Shown here piece after piece: positions 1 to 8,487 of a stretch of DNA of 64,000 nt; position 1 is the first letter of the stretch; every line of letters begins with the position of its first letter. Under the pieces are notes generated by a model. That model did not search any database, was not told where the DNA came from, and saw only the letters and a program-made list of their open reading frames with translations. The position numbers and the translations under genes were made by a program. This DNA is from Planctomycetota bacterium (GTDB taxonomy: Bacteria > Planctomycetota > J058 > JAJDCQ01), in the NCBI GenBank assembly GCA_029260755.1, contig JAJDCQ010000128.1, positions 1-64,000 of the forward strand. Reading direction: 5' to 3'.

Positions 1-260
1 CGCTATGGGCCTGGGGGGTCTGGGCGGGTTTTTTTCCAATACCCTTTTTTATGGCAACCCCCCGCCACCTGACCCCTTCGTGTCTGGCTTGGCGTGCAGC
101 TCGCGCGTTGCGTGAGTCGCGGTGTCACGGTTCGTGATGATCGGTCGTCATCGCGTCACGATGGCGTGGGGTGTAAGTGTAGTAACGGCAGTAGTGTGAG
201 GTCTTGGCACTGTGATTGAGAAGGAGGACGGCGACGCAGGCACCCAAAGGAGACCTTGCA

Positions 261-3200
261 ATGCGCCGCCTCTCGATTCGATCGACGTTCGCCTTCCTCG
301 CCGTCGCCGTTCCCCTCCTCGCCTTCGGCTCCACGCCCGCCTTCGCCGACGGACCGGTCGAGGCGGAGCTCGAGCGGATGCTCGCGCTCGCCGAGAGCCG
401 GGTCGCCGACAAGATGTGGCCGCATGCGGAGCCGGCCCTTCGCGACGCTCTCCGGTTCGCGCGCGCCGTCCGGGCTCCCGCGGCCGAGGCCCGGGCCTTC
501 GAGCGGCTCGCCTTCATCCATGACGTTCGCGGCTGGAGTGCGGCGAAGCCCGAGCTCGTTCCGGGTCTCCTCGATCGGGCGGCGGCCGCCGCGGCGCGGG
601 CGGGGGATGGCGCTCTCGAGCAGCGGTTGCTCGTCCGGCTCGCGGCGTCGGCGGAGCGTCGCGGGCTCGACGAGCTCGCCGATCGGGCGGACCGGGCGGC
701 GCTCGACGTCGCGTGCGCCCGCCGTGACCTCTCCTTCCTGAACATCCTGGACCGCGGCGAGGCCTGGCCCAAGGTTGCGGTGGCGATGCTCGACTTCCTC
801 GCCGAGGCGGAGCTCGCCGACACGATGTCGGAGGAGCGCCGCGCGGGGATCGGTCGCTTCGTCCAGGCGGCGGCCCGCGCCGACCTGGGGCGGAGCGAGG
901 CGGCGGGCCGCGAGCGCCTGGCCGCGCATCTCGTCGGGGTCGCCGCCCGTCTCGGCGACCGCGACCTCGCCGTCGGGCTGCTCGTCGAGGCCGACGAGCA
1001 TCTGCGCCTCGCCCTCGCTCGCCACGCGCGCCGCGGCGACGACGCCGCCGCCGGGCGCGTCCGGCTCGCCCTCGCCCGGGTGGCGTCGCTCTCGCTTCGC
1101 GACGCCGATGCGCGCTCGCTCGCGTCCCTCGCCGTCGCCGATGCGCGCCGGGCGCGCCGCCCCGCGATCGAGTCGGACGCGGCCTCGTTCCTCGCGTCCG
1201 TCGCCGCGTCGGCCTCGACCCGCGCCCGGCTGCAGGCCGCCGCCGCGCGCCTCGACCGCGCCCAGCTCGACGCCCTCGAGCGCCGCGCCCACGCCGCCCT
1301 CGCCCACCCGAAGGCCGACGTCGCTCCCCTCGTCGCCGAGCTCCGAGCTTTCGCCGGTCGGTGCGCCGGCGCCGACCGGGCGCGCGTCGACGCCCTCGTC
1401 GAGGCGCTCGCCGGCGGTCCGCCCGCCGTCTGCGACCCGACGCCGGAGGAGACAGCGGCGCTCGACGCGACGCTTCGCGCGGCGATCGCGAAGGGTTGGC
1501 CCGAGTCGTTCGTCGCCCTCGCGATCGTCGAGCGCGCCGGCCGCACGGATGCCTGGCCGGCGATCGCCGAGACCCTCCCGACTGAGGGCAACGCGTTCCA
1601 TCACCTCCACGGCCTCGAGTCGCTCGCGACGCGGCGCCACCTGCCGCGCCTCCTCGAGCTGGCCGTCTCGGATGTCCCGGATATCGCCGACGCCGCCGCG
1701 GCGGCCGTGTTCCGGGTGGCCACCTCCGACGACGTCGACGCCGTCGCCGGCGCGCGCCGCCAGGCGCCGCTTCACGTCGCCGGGATCTGGCTCGACGCGG
1801 CTCTCGCCCGGCACGCGCCGGCGCCCGAACGGGCCGCAGCCGTCGGTCGCCTCCACGAGACCCACCTCGAGGCGGACGCGTCCGGCCTGCGCGTCGCCGC
1901 CGCGGCGGCCCTCGGGGCGCTCGGCTTCGCCAGTCCGCTCGCGACGATCGATCGCGCGATCGGTGGCCCGGACGAGACCTACGCCATGCGCGTCCTCGCG
2001 CGGACCCCGCGCGGCTTCGGCGACGACCTCCTCGCGATGACGTCGAGGGGCGCGGCGAACCGATGGGCCCGCGCGATGGCCGCCCGCGCCCGGACGCTCC
2101 GCGGCGACCCGCGCGTCGGTGCGCTCGCCCGCACCGAGCGCGACGCCGTCCCCCTCGCGTTCGCCGTCCCGATCCGCGGGCGAGGCCGGCTCTTCGGGGC
2201 GGCGCCGGCTGCGCGTCGGGCGCGTCTCGAGGGAGAGCTCACCCCGATCTTCGCGTTCGCCGCGGCCGAGCTCGGCAGCCCGGTCGGCGACGCGGTCCTC
2301 GACGCCCTCCCGCGCGAGGGCGCCGCCGCCGTCGCCGCGACGGTTCGCGAGGCATCGCGCGCCGCGGCCGCCCGTCGATCGCGTCGGGTCGGCCCGCCGG
2401 GGATCTGCGTCCTCCCCGTGGTCGCCGACGAGGGGGAGGCCGTCTTCGTCTTCCTGGCCGCCGCGAGGACGGGCGCCGTCGATGCGAGCGGCTCGGCCGG
2501 GCGCGTCGTCCGCGTCCCGGTGACGGTCGGCCACGTCGTCGAGGCCCGCGGCGCCGGCCTCGCCGGACAGCTCTTCGCCCAGGAGCTCGTCGACCTCGCG
2601 CTCCTCGGTGACGGCATCATCCAGGACGCGGTGCGCGTTCATCTCGACGGGCGCGAGGCGAGCCCGATCGCCGCGAGCCTCTCGGTGCCGAGCGCCTACG
2701 CGATGGAGGGCGCGCGCGAGGCGACCCTGTCGTTCGTCGTGCCCGACGACGTCGAGGTCGGCGACGTCCTGCGGGGGCGCTGCGTCGTCCCGCTCGACTT
2801 CTTCGGCGTGCCGGGCTCGGTCGCCTTCCCGGTCGTGGCGTTCGGCGACGGGCCGACCGAGCGACCCGACATCGAGGCGCTCGACGTCACCGTGTCGCCA
2901 CCCCTGCCCGCCCCGGGCGAGGTCGCCGTGGTGAGCGTCTCGGCGGTCGCCCACGGGCGGCGGATCGACAGCGGCGCCTCGCTCCTCGCGCGCTTCGAGC
3001 TCGACAGCCCGCAGCGCGACGCGGTCGCGCCGCTCGGCGAGGTGCGCTTCTCGGCGGCCGGGTGGGCGCCGGGTGAGGAGCGCTCGTTCTCGGTCGCGCC
3101 GTCGTTCTCGGGGGACCTCTTCCTGAACGACTACCTCCCGTTCCCGCGCGGTCGCGGCACCTCGATCACGATCCGGGCGACCCTCGACGCCGAGGACGCG

Positions 3201-4133
3201 CTCGAGGAGGTCTCCGAGGACGACAACGTCGCCGAGCGCGAGCTCTCCCTCTTCGTCGAGGACGACGCCCTCGCGCGTCGCCTCGCCCGGAGCGAGCTGC
3301 AGCGGCGGGTCGACCGCGCCCTCGCGGGGCTCGAGGACGCGGCGACGCCGGAGGAGGCGCTCGCGGCCGTCGACGAGGCGCTCGCGGCGATCGATGGGAG
3401 CGGCCTCGACGATCCCGACCTCGACGCCGCCCGCCGGCTGCTCGACGCCGCGAGCGGGGGCGTCCGCGCCGAGGTCCGCGCTCGCGCGGCGCTCGAGCTC
3501 GTGCGGGAGGGCCTGGCCACCTCGCCGCCCGACCGTGCCATGCTCCTGGCGGCGGCGGATGAGCTCGCCGCCGCGCAGCTCGCGCTGCTCGACTCGGGGA
3601 CGCCGGTCTCGCTCGACACCCTCACGGCCGTCCGCAACACCGCCGCCCTCGCGTCCGGTCTGACCGGCGGCGCGGACGAGCTCCTTCAGTCCGCGCCCGA
3701 GCTCATCGGAGCCGGCGCGGCGGACGCGGTCAGCGCCGCTGGCGAGCTGGCCGCGCGCACCGACGCGGTCCTCCAGCTCGGCCGCTTCGCCCGTGACCTG
3801 AAGCGCGGCGCCGATCCTCGCGACGCCCTCGAGGCGGCAGCCAGCTTGCTCGGCCCCGCGTTCCCGACGCCGAACGTGGCGATCGAGGCGTTCAGCCAGA
3901 TCGTCGAGCACGCGCGCGGCGGCTTCGAGCGGGCGACCGGCGTCCTCGACCTGGTCAACCGCGAGATCGGCGGCGAGCGGATCGACGAGGCCGAGCTCGT
4001 CGCGGCCCTCGACGGCCTCGAGCGGCACTTCGATCGACCGATCAACGGGCGCCGTATCCTGACCGCCGCCGGGAAGGACCTGGGCGTGGCGGGGAGCGTG
4101 TTCGACGGGGTCTCGACCTTCCTCGGTCTCTGA
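261..4133 (+). CDS. Large exported protein with helical repeats and a CARDB-like domain
   Basis: A 1290-residue protein of unknown function. The start is the ATG preceded by AAAGGAGA; an in-frame ATG 45 nt upstream lacks such a site. Residues 1-29 form a clear Sec signal peptide ending in an Ala-Phe-Ala site, so export is expected. The first ~650 residues are Ala/Leu/Arg-rich helical sequence resembling degenerate TPR or HEAT repeats. Around residues 880-1020 there is a beta-rich segment with the look of a CARDB adhesion module (Asp-Ile-Glu-Ala-Leu start, pairs of acidic Glu-Asp-Asn-Val residues near its end), followed by about 270 residues of helical tail. No catalytic motif was found. It is followed by the CBS gene after 115 nt on the same strand. 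The function is not known; a structural or scaffolding envelope role is inference. Confidence 0.8.
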   Translation: MRRLSIRSTFAFLAVAVPLLAFGSTPAFADGPVEAELERMLALAESRVADKMWPHAEPALRDALRFARAVRAPAAEARAFERLAFIHDVRGWSAAKPELVPGLLDRAAAAAARAGDGALEQRLLVRLAASAERRGLDELADRADRAALDVACARRDLSFLNILDRGEAWPKVAVAMLDFLAEAELADTMSEERRAGIGRFVQAAARADLGRSEAAGRERLAAHLVGVAARLGDRDLAVGLLVEADEHLRLALARHARRGDDAAAGRVRLALARVASLSLRDADARSLASLAVADARRARRPAIESDAASFLASVAASASTRARLQAAAARLDRAQLDALERRAHAALAHPKADVAPLVAELRAFAGRCAGADRARVDALVEALAGGPPAVCDPTPEETAALDATLRAAIAKGWPESFVALAIVERAGRTDAWPAIAETLPTEGNAFHHLHGLESLATRRHLPRLLELAVSDVPDIADAAAAAVFRVATSDDVDAVAGARRQAPLHVAGIWLDAALARHAPAPERAAAVGRLHETHLEADASGLRVAAAAALGALGFASPLATIDRAIGGPDETYAMRVLARTPRGFGDDLLAMTSRGAANRWARAMAARARTLRGDPRVGALARTERDAVPLAFAVPIRGRGRLFGAAPAARRARLEGELTPIFAFAAAELGSPVGDAVLDALPREGAAAVAATVREASRAAAARRSRRVGPPGICVLPVVADEGEAVFVFLAAARTGAVDASGSAGRVVRVPVTVGHVVEARGAGLAGQLFAQELVDLALLGDGIIQDAVRVHLDGREASPIAASLSVPSAYAMEGAREATLSFVVPDDVEVGDVLRGRCVVPLDFFGVPGSVAFPVVAFGDGPTERPDIEALDVTVSPPLPAPGEVAVVSVSAVAHGRRIDSGASLLARFELDSPQRDAVAPLGEVRFSAAGWAPGEERSFSVAPSFSGDLFLNDYLPFPRGRGTSITIRATLDAEDALEEVSEDDNVAERELSLFVEDDALARRLARSELQRRVDRALAGLEDAATPEEALAAVDEALAAIDGSGLDDPDLDAARRLLDAASGGVRAEVRARAALELVREGLATSPPDRAMLLAAADELAAAQLALLDSGTPVSLDTLTAVRNTAALASGLTGGADELLQSAPELIGAGAADAVSAAGELAARTDAVLQLGRFARDLKRGADPRDALEAAASLLGPAFPTPNVAIEAFSQIVEHARGGFERATGVLDLVNREIGGERIDEAELVAALDGLERHFDRPINGRRILTAAGKDLGVAGSVFDGVSTFLGL

Positions 4134-4248
4134 CCGCCCGGGCGACGCTGGCTCGGGGTTTGCGCCTCCCGTGGGGCGAGGCGCCAAACCGCGGGGTTCT
4201 CCGCGATATCGAGCGTCCGGGCCGAGAGGCCCCGAGGAGGATCTCGCG

Positions 4249-4641
4249 GTGAAGCCGACGATCGACGACGTCATGGTCGCCAACCCGATAGCCCTGTCGC
4301 GAAACGACACCGTCGGGCGGGCCCGGGAGGTGATGAAGGAGCATCCCATCTCGGCGCTGCCGGTCGAGGACGAGGATGGCCATCCCCTCGGGATCGTCAC
4401 GAAGACCGACCTCCTGGCCGCGGATCAGGATGACGTGCCCATCGCTCGGCTCATGACCGCCGGAATCTACACCGTCGCGCGCGATGACGGACCGGACCAC
4501 GCGGCGCGGCTCATGCGCCGTCACGGGATCCACCACGTCATCGTGATCGAGGGTCGGACGGTCTGCGGGATCGTGAGCAGTCTGGACCTCCTCCGTCTCG
4601 TCGAGAGCGGAGCCATCACCACACCGATCGAAGGAGAGTAG
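4249..4641 (+). CDS. Two-CBS-domain protein
   Basis: A 130-residue cytoplasmic protein made of a tandem CBS pair (Bateman module). The first CBS covers about residues 5-60 (VMVANPIALSRNDTV, then GIVTKTDLL) and the second about 65-125 (LMTAGIYTVARDD, then GIVSSLDLLRL). Such pairs bind adenine nucleotides or related ligands and act as energy or redox sensors; the ligand here cannot be read from sequence. I chose the GTG start because GAGGAGG lies 8 nt upstream and the first CBS begins immediately after it; a longer upstream ATG frame has no ribosome site. It ends 2 nt before the DksA-type gene, so the two are probably co-translated. Confidence 0.88.
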   Translation: MKPTIDDVMVANPIALSRNDTVGRAREVMKEHPISALPVEDEDGHPLGIVTKTDLLAADQDDVPIARLMTAGIYTVARDDGPDHAARLMRRHGIHHVIVIEGRTVCGIVSSLDLLRLVESGAITTPIEGE

Positions 4642-4643
4642 CG

Positions 4644-4994
4644 ATGCCCTGGAAGAAGAACCGTGAGAAGCTCGAGGCGCTCCTCGTCGCGCTCGAGCGG
4701 CGGGTCGAGAAGGTCGACCGGCATCGCCGCCGCGAGGATGGCCCGCTCTCGCCCGACTTCGCCGAGCAGGCGGTCACCCGCGAGAACGACGAGGTGCTCG
4801 ACGGCCTCGAGGAGGAGGGGCTCGAGCAGATCGACCTGATCCGCGACGCCCTCTCCCGGATGGACCTCGGATCCTACGGCGAGTGCGAGGACTGCGGCGG
4901 CAAGATCGGGCGCGCCCGGATCGACGCCCTCCCCTACGCGATCACGTGCATCGGCTGCGCCGAGAAGCGGGAGAAGGCGCGCGCGAACGCCTGA
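4644..4994 (+). CDS. DksA/TraR-type C4 zinc-finger protein
   Basis: A 116-residue protein with an N-terminal helical coiled-coil region (residues ~1-75, rich in Glu/Arg/Leu) and a C-terminal four-cysteine zinc finger of the DksA/TraR pattern (Cys-Glu-Asp-Cys-Gly, then Cys-Ile-Gly-Cys about 20 residues later). Family members bind the RNA polymerase secondary channel or act as small regulators. DksA itself carries acidic tip residues between the helices. This protein is shorter than E. coli DksA (151 aa), closer to the YbiI/TraR-like group, so a true stringent-response role is not certain. The ribosome site GAAGGAGA overlaps the end of the CBS gene, which starts the pair as an operon. Confidence 0.85.
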   Translation: MPWKKNREKLEALLVALERRVEKVDRHRRREDGPLSPDFAEQAVTRENDEVLDGLEEEGLEQIDLIRDALSRMDLGSYGECEDCGGKIGRARIDALPYAITCIGCAEKREKARANA

Positions 4995-5066
4995 TCCGGG
5001 CGCCCTCGCCCCCGGAGGGCCGGGTGACGTCTTGCGCGGCCGGAGCGGCGGGCTAAACTGCCCGCC

Positions 5067-6905
5067 ATGAGCGACCGAGAGAAAGTCCGCGCGCGCGTCG
5101 ATGCCCTGCGCGCGCATCTTCAGGGCGAGGGCGTCCACGCGACCATCATCCCGACGGCCGACCCGCACCAGAGCGAGTACGTCCCGCTCTGCTGGCGACG
5201 GCGCGAGTGGATCAGCGGCTTCACCGGGTCGGCCGGCACGGCCGTCGTGACGACCGAGAAGGCCGGCCTCTGGGCCGACAGCCGCTACTGGATCCAGGGC
5301 GAGACCGAGCTCGACCCCGAGACGTACGAGCTCTTCCGGATGGGCAAGCCCGACGTCCTCTCGCCGACGAGGTGGCTCGGCGAGGAGCTCGGGCCCGGCC
5401 AGGTCGTCGGCGTCGACCCGCGCGTCCTCTCGCTCGCGGCGGCGAAGGACCTCGAGAGCGTCGCCGAGCGGAGCGGCTTCGAGGTTCGCTGGCTCGAGAC
5501 GAATCCGATCGACGCGGTCTGGGACGATCAGCCCGAGCTGCCCGCGAAGCCGCTGACGATCCACCCCGAGGAGGTCGCCGGCCGGAGCGTCTCCGACAAG
5601 CTCGCGGAGCTCCGCGCCGAGCTCGCGAAGGAGCGGGCGAGCGCGACGGTCGTGACGGCGCTCGATCAGATCGCCTGGCTCTTCAACATCCGCGGGAGCG
5701 ACGTCGACTACAACCCGGTCGCGGTCTCGTTCGCGGTCGTCGAGCACGACCGGGCGACCCTCTACGTCGACCGCCGCAAGCTGGCGAGTCCCGGAGGAAG
5801 CGAGCCGCGGGCCGAGCTCGAGGCGCATCGTCGCGGCGCCTTCGAGTGCCTCCCCTACGACGCCCTCGGCGAGACGCTCGACCGGCTCGGCGCGGCCGGC
5901 GCGCGCGTCTGGATCGAGCCCGATTCGGTCAGTCAGTGGGTCAAGGACCGGCTCGTCGCCGCCGGCGCGAAGACGGTCGAGAAGCGGAGCCCGATCCAGC
6001 TCCCGAAGGCGAAGAAGAACGAGACCGAGATCGCCGGCATGCGCGCGAGCCACGTCCGCGACGGCGTGGCGGTCGTTCGGTTCCTCCGCTGGCTCGAGGA
6101 GACGCTCGGCGCGGGCGAGGCGGTGACCGAGGTCGGCGCGGCCGATCGGCTCGAGGCGTTCCGGGCCGAGGGCGAGCGGTTCCGAGGGCTGAGCTTCGAG
6201 ACGATCAGCGCGTTCGGGCCGAACGGCGCCATCGTTCACTATCGCCCCCACGGCGTGACGCCGATCGTGCCGGGGCCCGGCGCGATCTACCTCGTCGACA
6301 GCGGCGGGCAGTACCTCGACGGGACGACCGACATCACCCGGACGATCGCGCTCGGCGAGCCGACCGACGAGCAGCGGGCGTGCTTCACCCACGTCCTCGC
6401 CGGGCACATCGCCCTCGGCATGGCCGTCTTCCCGAAGGGGACGACCGGCAAGCACCTCGACATCCTCGCCCGGCAGAGCCTCTGGAACGCCGGCCTCGAC
6501 TACGGCCACGGCACCGGCCACGGCGTCGGCTGCTTCCTCAACGTCCACGAGGGGCCGCAGGGCATCAGCCCGAAGGCGCGCGACGTCCCCCTCGAGCTGG
6601 GGATGATCATCAGCAACGAGCCCGGCTACTACCGGGCCGACGCGTGGGGGATCCGGACCGAGAGCCTCGTCCTCGTCGTCGAGAAGGAGGGCTTCGGCGA
6701 GGCCGACCGGACCTTCTACGAGCTCGAGACGATCACCATGTGCCCGATCGATCAGCGCCTCATCGCGCCGGACCTCCTCCGCTCGGCGGAGCGCCGCTGG
6801 CTCGACGCGTACCACGCGACGGTCCGCGAGACGCTGACGCCGCTCCTCGCCGATGCGAAGGACCGCGAGTGGCTGGCGAAGGCGACCGAGCCGCTCCAGG
6901 GATGA
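5067..6905 (+). CDS. Xaa-Pro aminopeptidase (aminopeptidase P, M24B family)
   Basis: A 612-residue metallopeptidase that removes N-terminal residues preceding proline. The length and layout match the long aminopeptidase P form (two creatinase-like N-terminal domains, then a pita-bread catalytic domain from about residue 325). The five dinuclear metal ligands are visible: Asp411 and Asp422 (DSGGQYLDGTTD), His485 (HGTGHGVG), Glu518 (NEPGYY) and Glu532 (IRTE). Their spacing is nearly the same as in the eukaryotic XPNPEP1-type enzyme. No signal peptide is present, so it is cytoplasmic. Its stop codon overlaps the start of the next gene (ATGA), indicating translational coupling to the membrane protein downstream. 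Confidence 0.95.
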   Translation: MSDREKVRARVDALRAHLQGEGVHATIIPTADPHQSEYVPLCWRRREWISGFTGSAGTAVVTTEKAGLWADSRYWIQGETELDPETYELFRMGKPDVLSPTRWLGEELGPGQVVGVDPRVLSLAAAKDLESVAERSGFEVRWLETNPIDAVWDDQPELPAKPLTIHPEEVAGRSVSDKLAELRAELAKERASATVVTALDQIAWLFNIRGSDVDYNPVAVSFAVVEHDRATLYVDRRKLASPGGSEPRAELEAHRRGAFECLPYDALGETLDRLGAAGARVWIEPDSVSQWVKDRLVAAGAKTVEKRSPIQLPKAKKNETEIAGMRASHVRDGVAVVRFLRWLEETLGAGEAVTEVGAADRLEAFRAEGERFRGLSFETISAFGPNGAIVHYRPHGVTPIVPGPGAIYLVDSGGQYLDGTTDITRTIALGEPTDEQRACFTHVLAGHIALGMAVFPKGTTGKHLDILARQSLWNAGLDYGHGTGHGVGCFLNVHEGPQGISPKARDVPLELGMIISNEPGYYRADAWGIRTESLVLVVEKEGFGEADRTFYELETITMCPIDQRLIAPDLLRSAERRWLDAYHATVRETLTPLLADAKDREWLAKATEPLQG

Positions 6906-7648
6906 CGGCCGGGAGCGGCGGCGCGCTCGCGCGTCGCCCGGCCCACCGGATCGCGCTCCGGGCGATCGTCCTCGCTCTTGTGGGCGCCGCGTTCGCGAGC
7001 GTGGGGCTCCTCCCGGTCGATCTCTGGCTGACGCCCGTCTCCGTCGTGCGAAGGGGCGAGGCCGACATGATCGGCCTGTTCGCGGGATGCGTGGCCGCCG
7101 GGCTCGCCTGGCTGGTGATCGTCGAGGAGATCGCGCGGCCGAGGTCGCGCCTGCCCCGGGCGCTCGTGATCGCCGGCCTCGCGACGGGGGCGCCGATGGT
7201 GATCGCGATGGCGGGCTTCTGGGCGGCGGCGGTCTGGCACGGCAACGCGCCTTGGAGCGCGGCGTGGCTGTCGTCGCTCGCGCGCTTCGTTCGCGACGAG
7301 GTCGGTCTCGGGCATGCCGTCTCGGGCTGCGTCATCGCCGCGGTCCTCGCCGCGGCGTTCGGCGGGGCCCGGACGGGGGCGTTGCCCGGCCCGCGCCGGA
7401 GCGACGGGTCGCTGACGCTTCCGGTCCAGCTCGCCTACGCGAGCCTCGGCGCGACGGTGGCGCTGGCGATCGTCTCCGCCTTCTCCGGCCTCTACGCCTT
7501 CCGGGTTCCGCTCTTCGGTCTTCTCGCCGTCGGGATGACGCTGGGCCTCGAGGCCGGCGAGGCGCTCGATCGGCGGATCGTCGCGGCCGCCTATCGGCTG
7601 TCGGGCAGCGCCGCGCCGACGAGCGCATCGGGCTCCGCGGCCCGGTAG
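6902..7648 (+). CDS. Polytopic membrane protein, unknown function
   Basis: A 248-residue hydrophobic protein starting in an ATGA overlap with the aminopeptidase gene. I count five or six membrane segments (around residues 20-38, 52-72, 83-108, 133-155, 170-188 and 190-210). The loops carry no recognisable motif. It is not assigned to a family. The 3' end overlaps the convergent zinc-finger membrane gene by 58 bp; both reading frames look genuine from membrane-segment structure and codon use. The overlap limits the certainty of the last ~20 residues of either gene. Coupling with aminopeptidase P does not by itself indicate a function. Confidence 0.7.
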   Translation: MTAGSGGALARRPAHRIALRAIVLALVGAAFASVGLLPVDLWLTPVSVVRRGEADMIGLFAGCVAAGLAWLVIVEEIARPRSRLPRALVIAGLATGAPMVIAMAGFWAAAVWHGNAPWSAAWLSSLARFVRDEVGLGHAVSGCVIAAVLAAAFGGARTGALPGPRRSDGSLTLPVQLAYASLGATVALAIVSAFSGLYAFRVPLFGLLAVGMTLGLEAGEALDRRIVAAAYRLSGSAAPTSASGSAAR

Positions 7649-8370
7649 GCGGCGAGCACCTCGTCGGCGACCCGGCTCGCGCGGGCGGTGCGTTCGCGCT
7701 CCTCGTCGAGGATCCGCTCGAGGTGCCTGACCCGCCGGCCCCAGCTCTCCGAGCCTCTCAGGGGGTCGCGGACCAGCAACCCGGCGGGCACGGGGATCTC
7801 CTTCCGTGAGGCGAGCGCGTCGACGGCGTGCGCCCAGCCCTCCTCGCGCGCCTCGATCCGCGCGAGCAGGCGGGCGACGTCGACCGCGTCCCCGGCGAGG
7901 GCGCGCTCGATCTCGGCCGAGAGCGGCCCGGGCCCGCCGATCGGTCCGAGCCGGCGCCGCGTGAGGGCGCGGACCTCGGCCTCGATCGAGACGGGGAGCA
8001 GCTCGGAGCGGACGACGCCGCCTCCGATCAGGGCGAGGACGACGCAGACGAACCAGAGGGTCTGGAGCGAGACGCTCCGGGTCGGCGTGACGAGGTAGGC
8101 GGCGGACAGGATCGCGAAGAGCCCAGCGCCGAGGTGGACGGGGAGGGCGACGGCGTGGGGGTAGCGCTCGAACGCGAACGCCGACACGCCGAGGGCGAGG
8201 AGGACGAGACCCGCGTAGCCGAGGGTGCGGGCGATGCGGGCGTGGAAACACCGCTTGCACCAGCCTGGAGGCCGGGATCCACCGAGCGGCTGCCTCACGA
8301 AGAGCGGCGCGAGCTCACCGCACCGCACGCACGGGCGCTTCGGGTAGGTCTCGGGGTCCGGGCGCTCCAT
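7591..8370 (-). CDS. Membrane protein with N-terminal four-Cys zinc-binding motif
   Basis: A protein of about 259 residues. Near the N-terminus it has CxxC and, about 20 residues later, WCKRC, a probable zinc ribbon on the cytoplasmic side. Three transmembrane helices follow within roughly residues 48-122. The remaining half is soluble, helical and charged, ending with an Arg/Glu-rich coiled-coil-like stretch. I took the ATG 10 nt after GGAGGT; an ATG 21 nt further upstream has no ribosome site but cannot be excluded. It lies downstream of rho on the same strand, separated by a strong hairpin. No family was recognised. Confidence 0.65.
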   Translation of the reverse strand: MERPDPETYPKRPCVRCGELAPLFVRQPLGGSRPPGWCKRCFHARIARTLGYAGLVLLALGVSAFAFERYPHAVALPVHLGAGLFAILSAAYLVTPTRSVSLQTLWFVCVVLALIGGGVVRSELLPVSIEAEVRALTRRRLGPIGGPGPLSAEIERALAGDAVDVARLLARIEAREEGWAHAVDALASRKEIPVPAGLLVRDPLRGSESWGRRVRHLERILDEERERTARASRVADEVLAAYRAAEPDALVGAALPDSR

Positions 8371-8436
8371 CGTCGCGCTCACCTCCACCATCGTGATGCA
8401 CGATGCGGGCGCCCGCGTCCATCTCCGGAAACGAGA

Positions 8437-8462
8437 GCGGCGAGCCCCTCGGGGCTCGCCGC
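8437..8462 (-). terminator. Hairpin after rho
   Basis: A perfect 12-bp inverted repeat (GCGGCGAGCCCC and its complement) with a 2-nt centre lies 26 nt after the rho stop and before the next minus-strand gene. There is only a weak T-rich tract beyond the stem on the minus strand, so it may act as an intrinsic terminator, a 3' stabiliser or an attenuator. Confidence 0.55.
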
Positions 8463-8487
8463 GTCGTTCGCGATCTCGGCGCGGTCC

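Noticed and set aside
112-160. Possible operator-like GTGA(G/T) units upstream of the first gene
   Set aside because: Only two units keep the 11-nt phase and no -10 box follows at the expected distance.
156-4400. Very long minus-strand open frame (1414 codons) opposite the exported protein
   Set aside because: It is antisense to a gene with a ribosome site and signal peptide. Its translation is Arg/Glu/Gly/Asp low-complexity sequence typical of the complementary strand of GC-rich genes.
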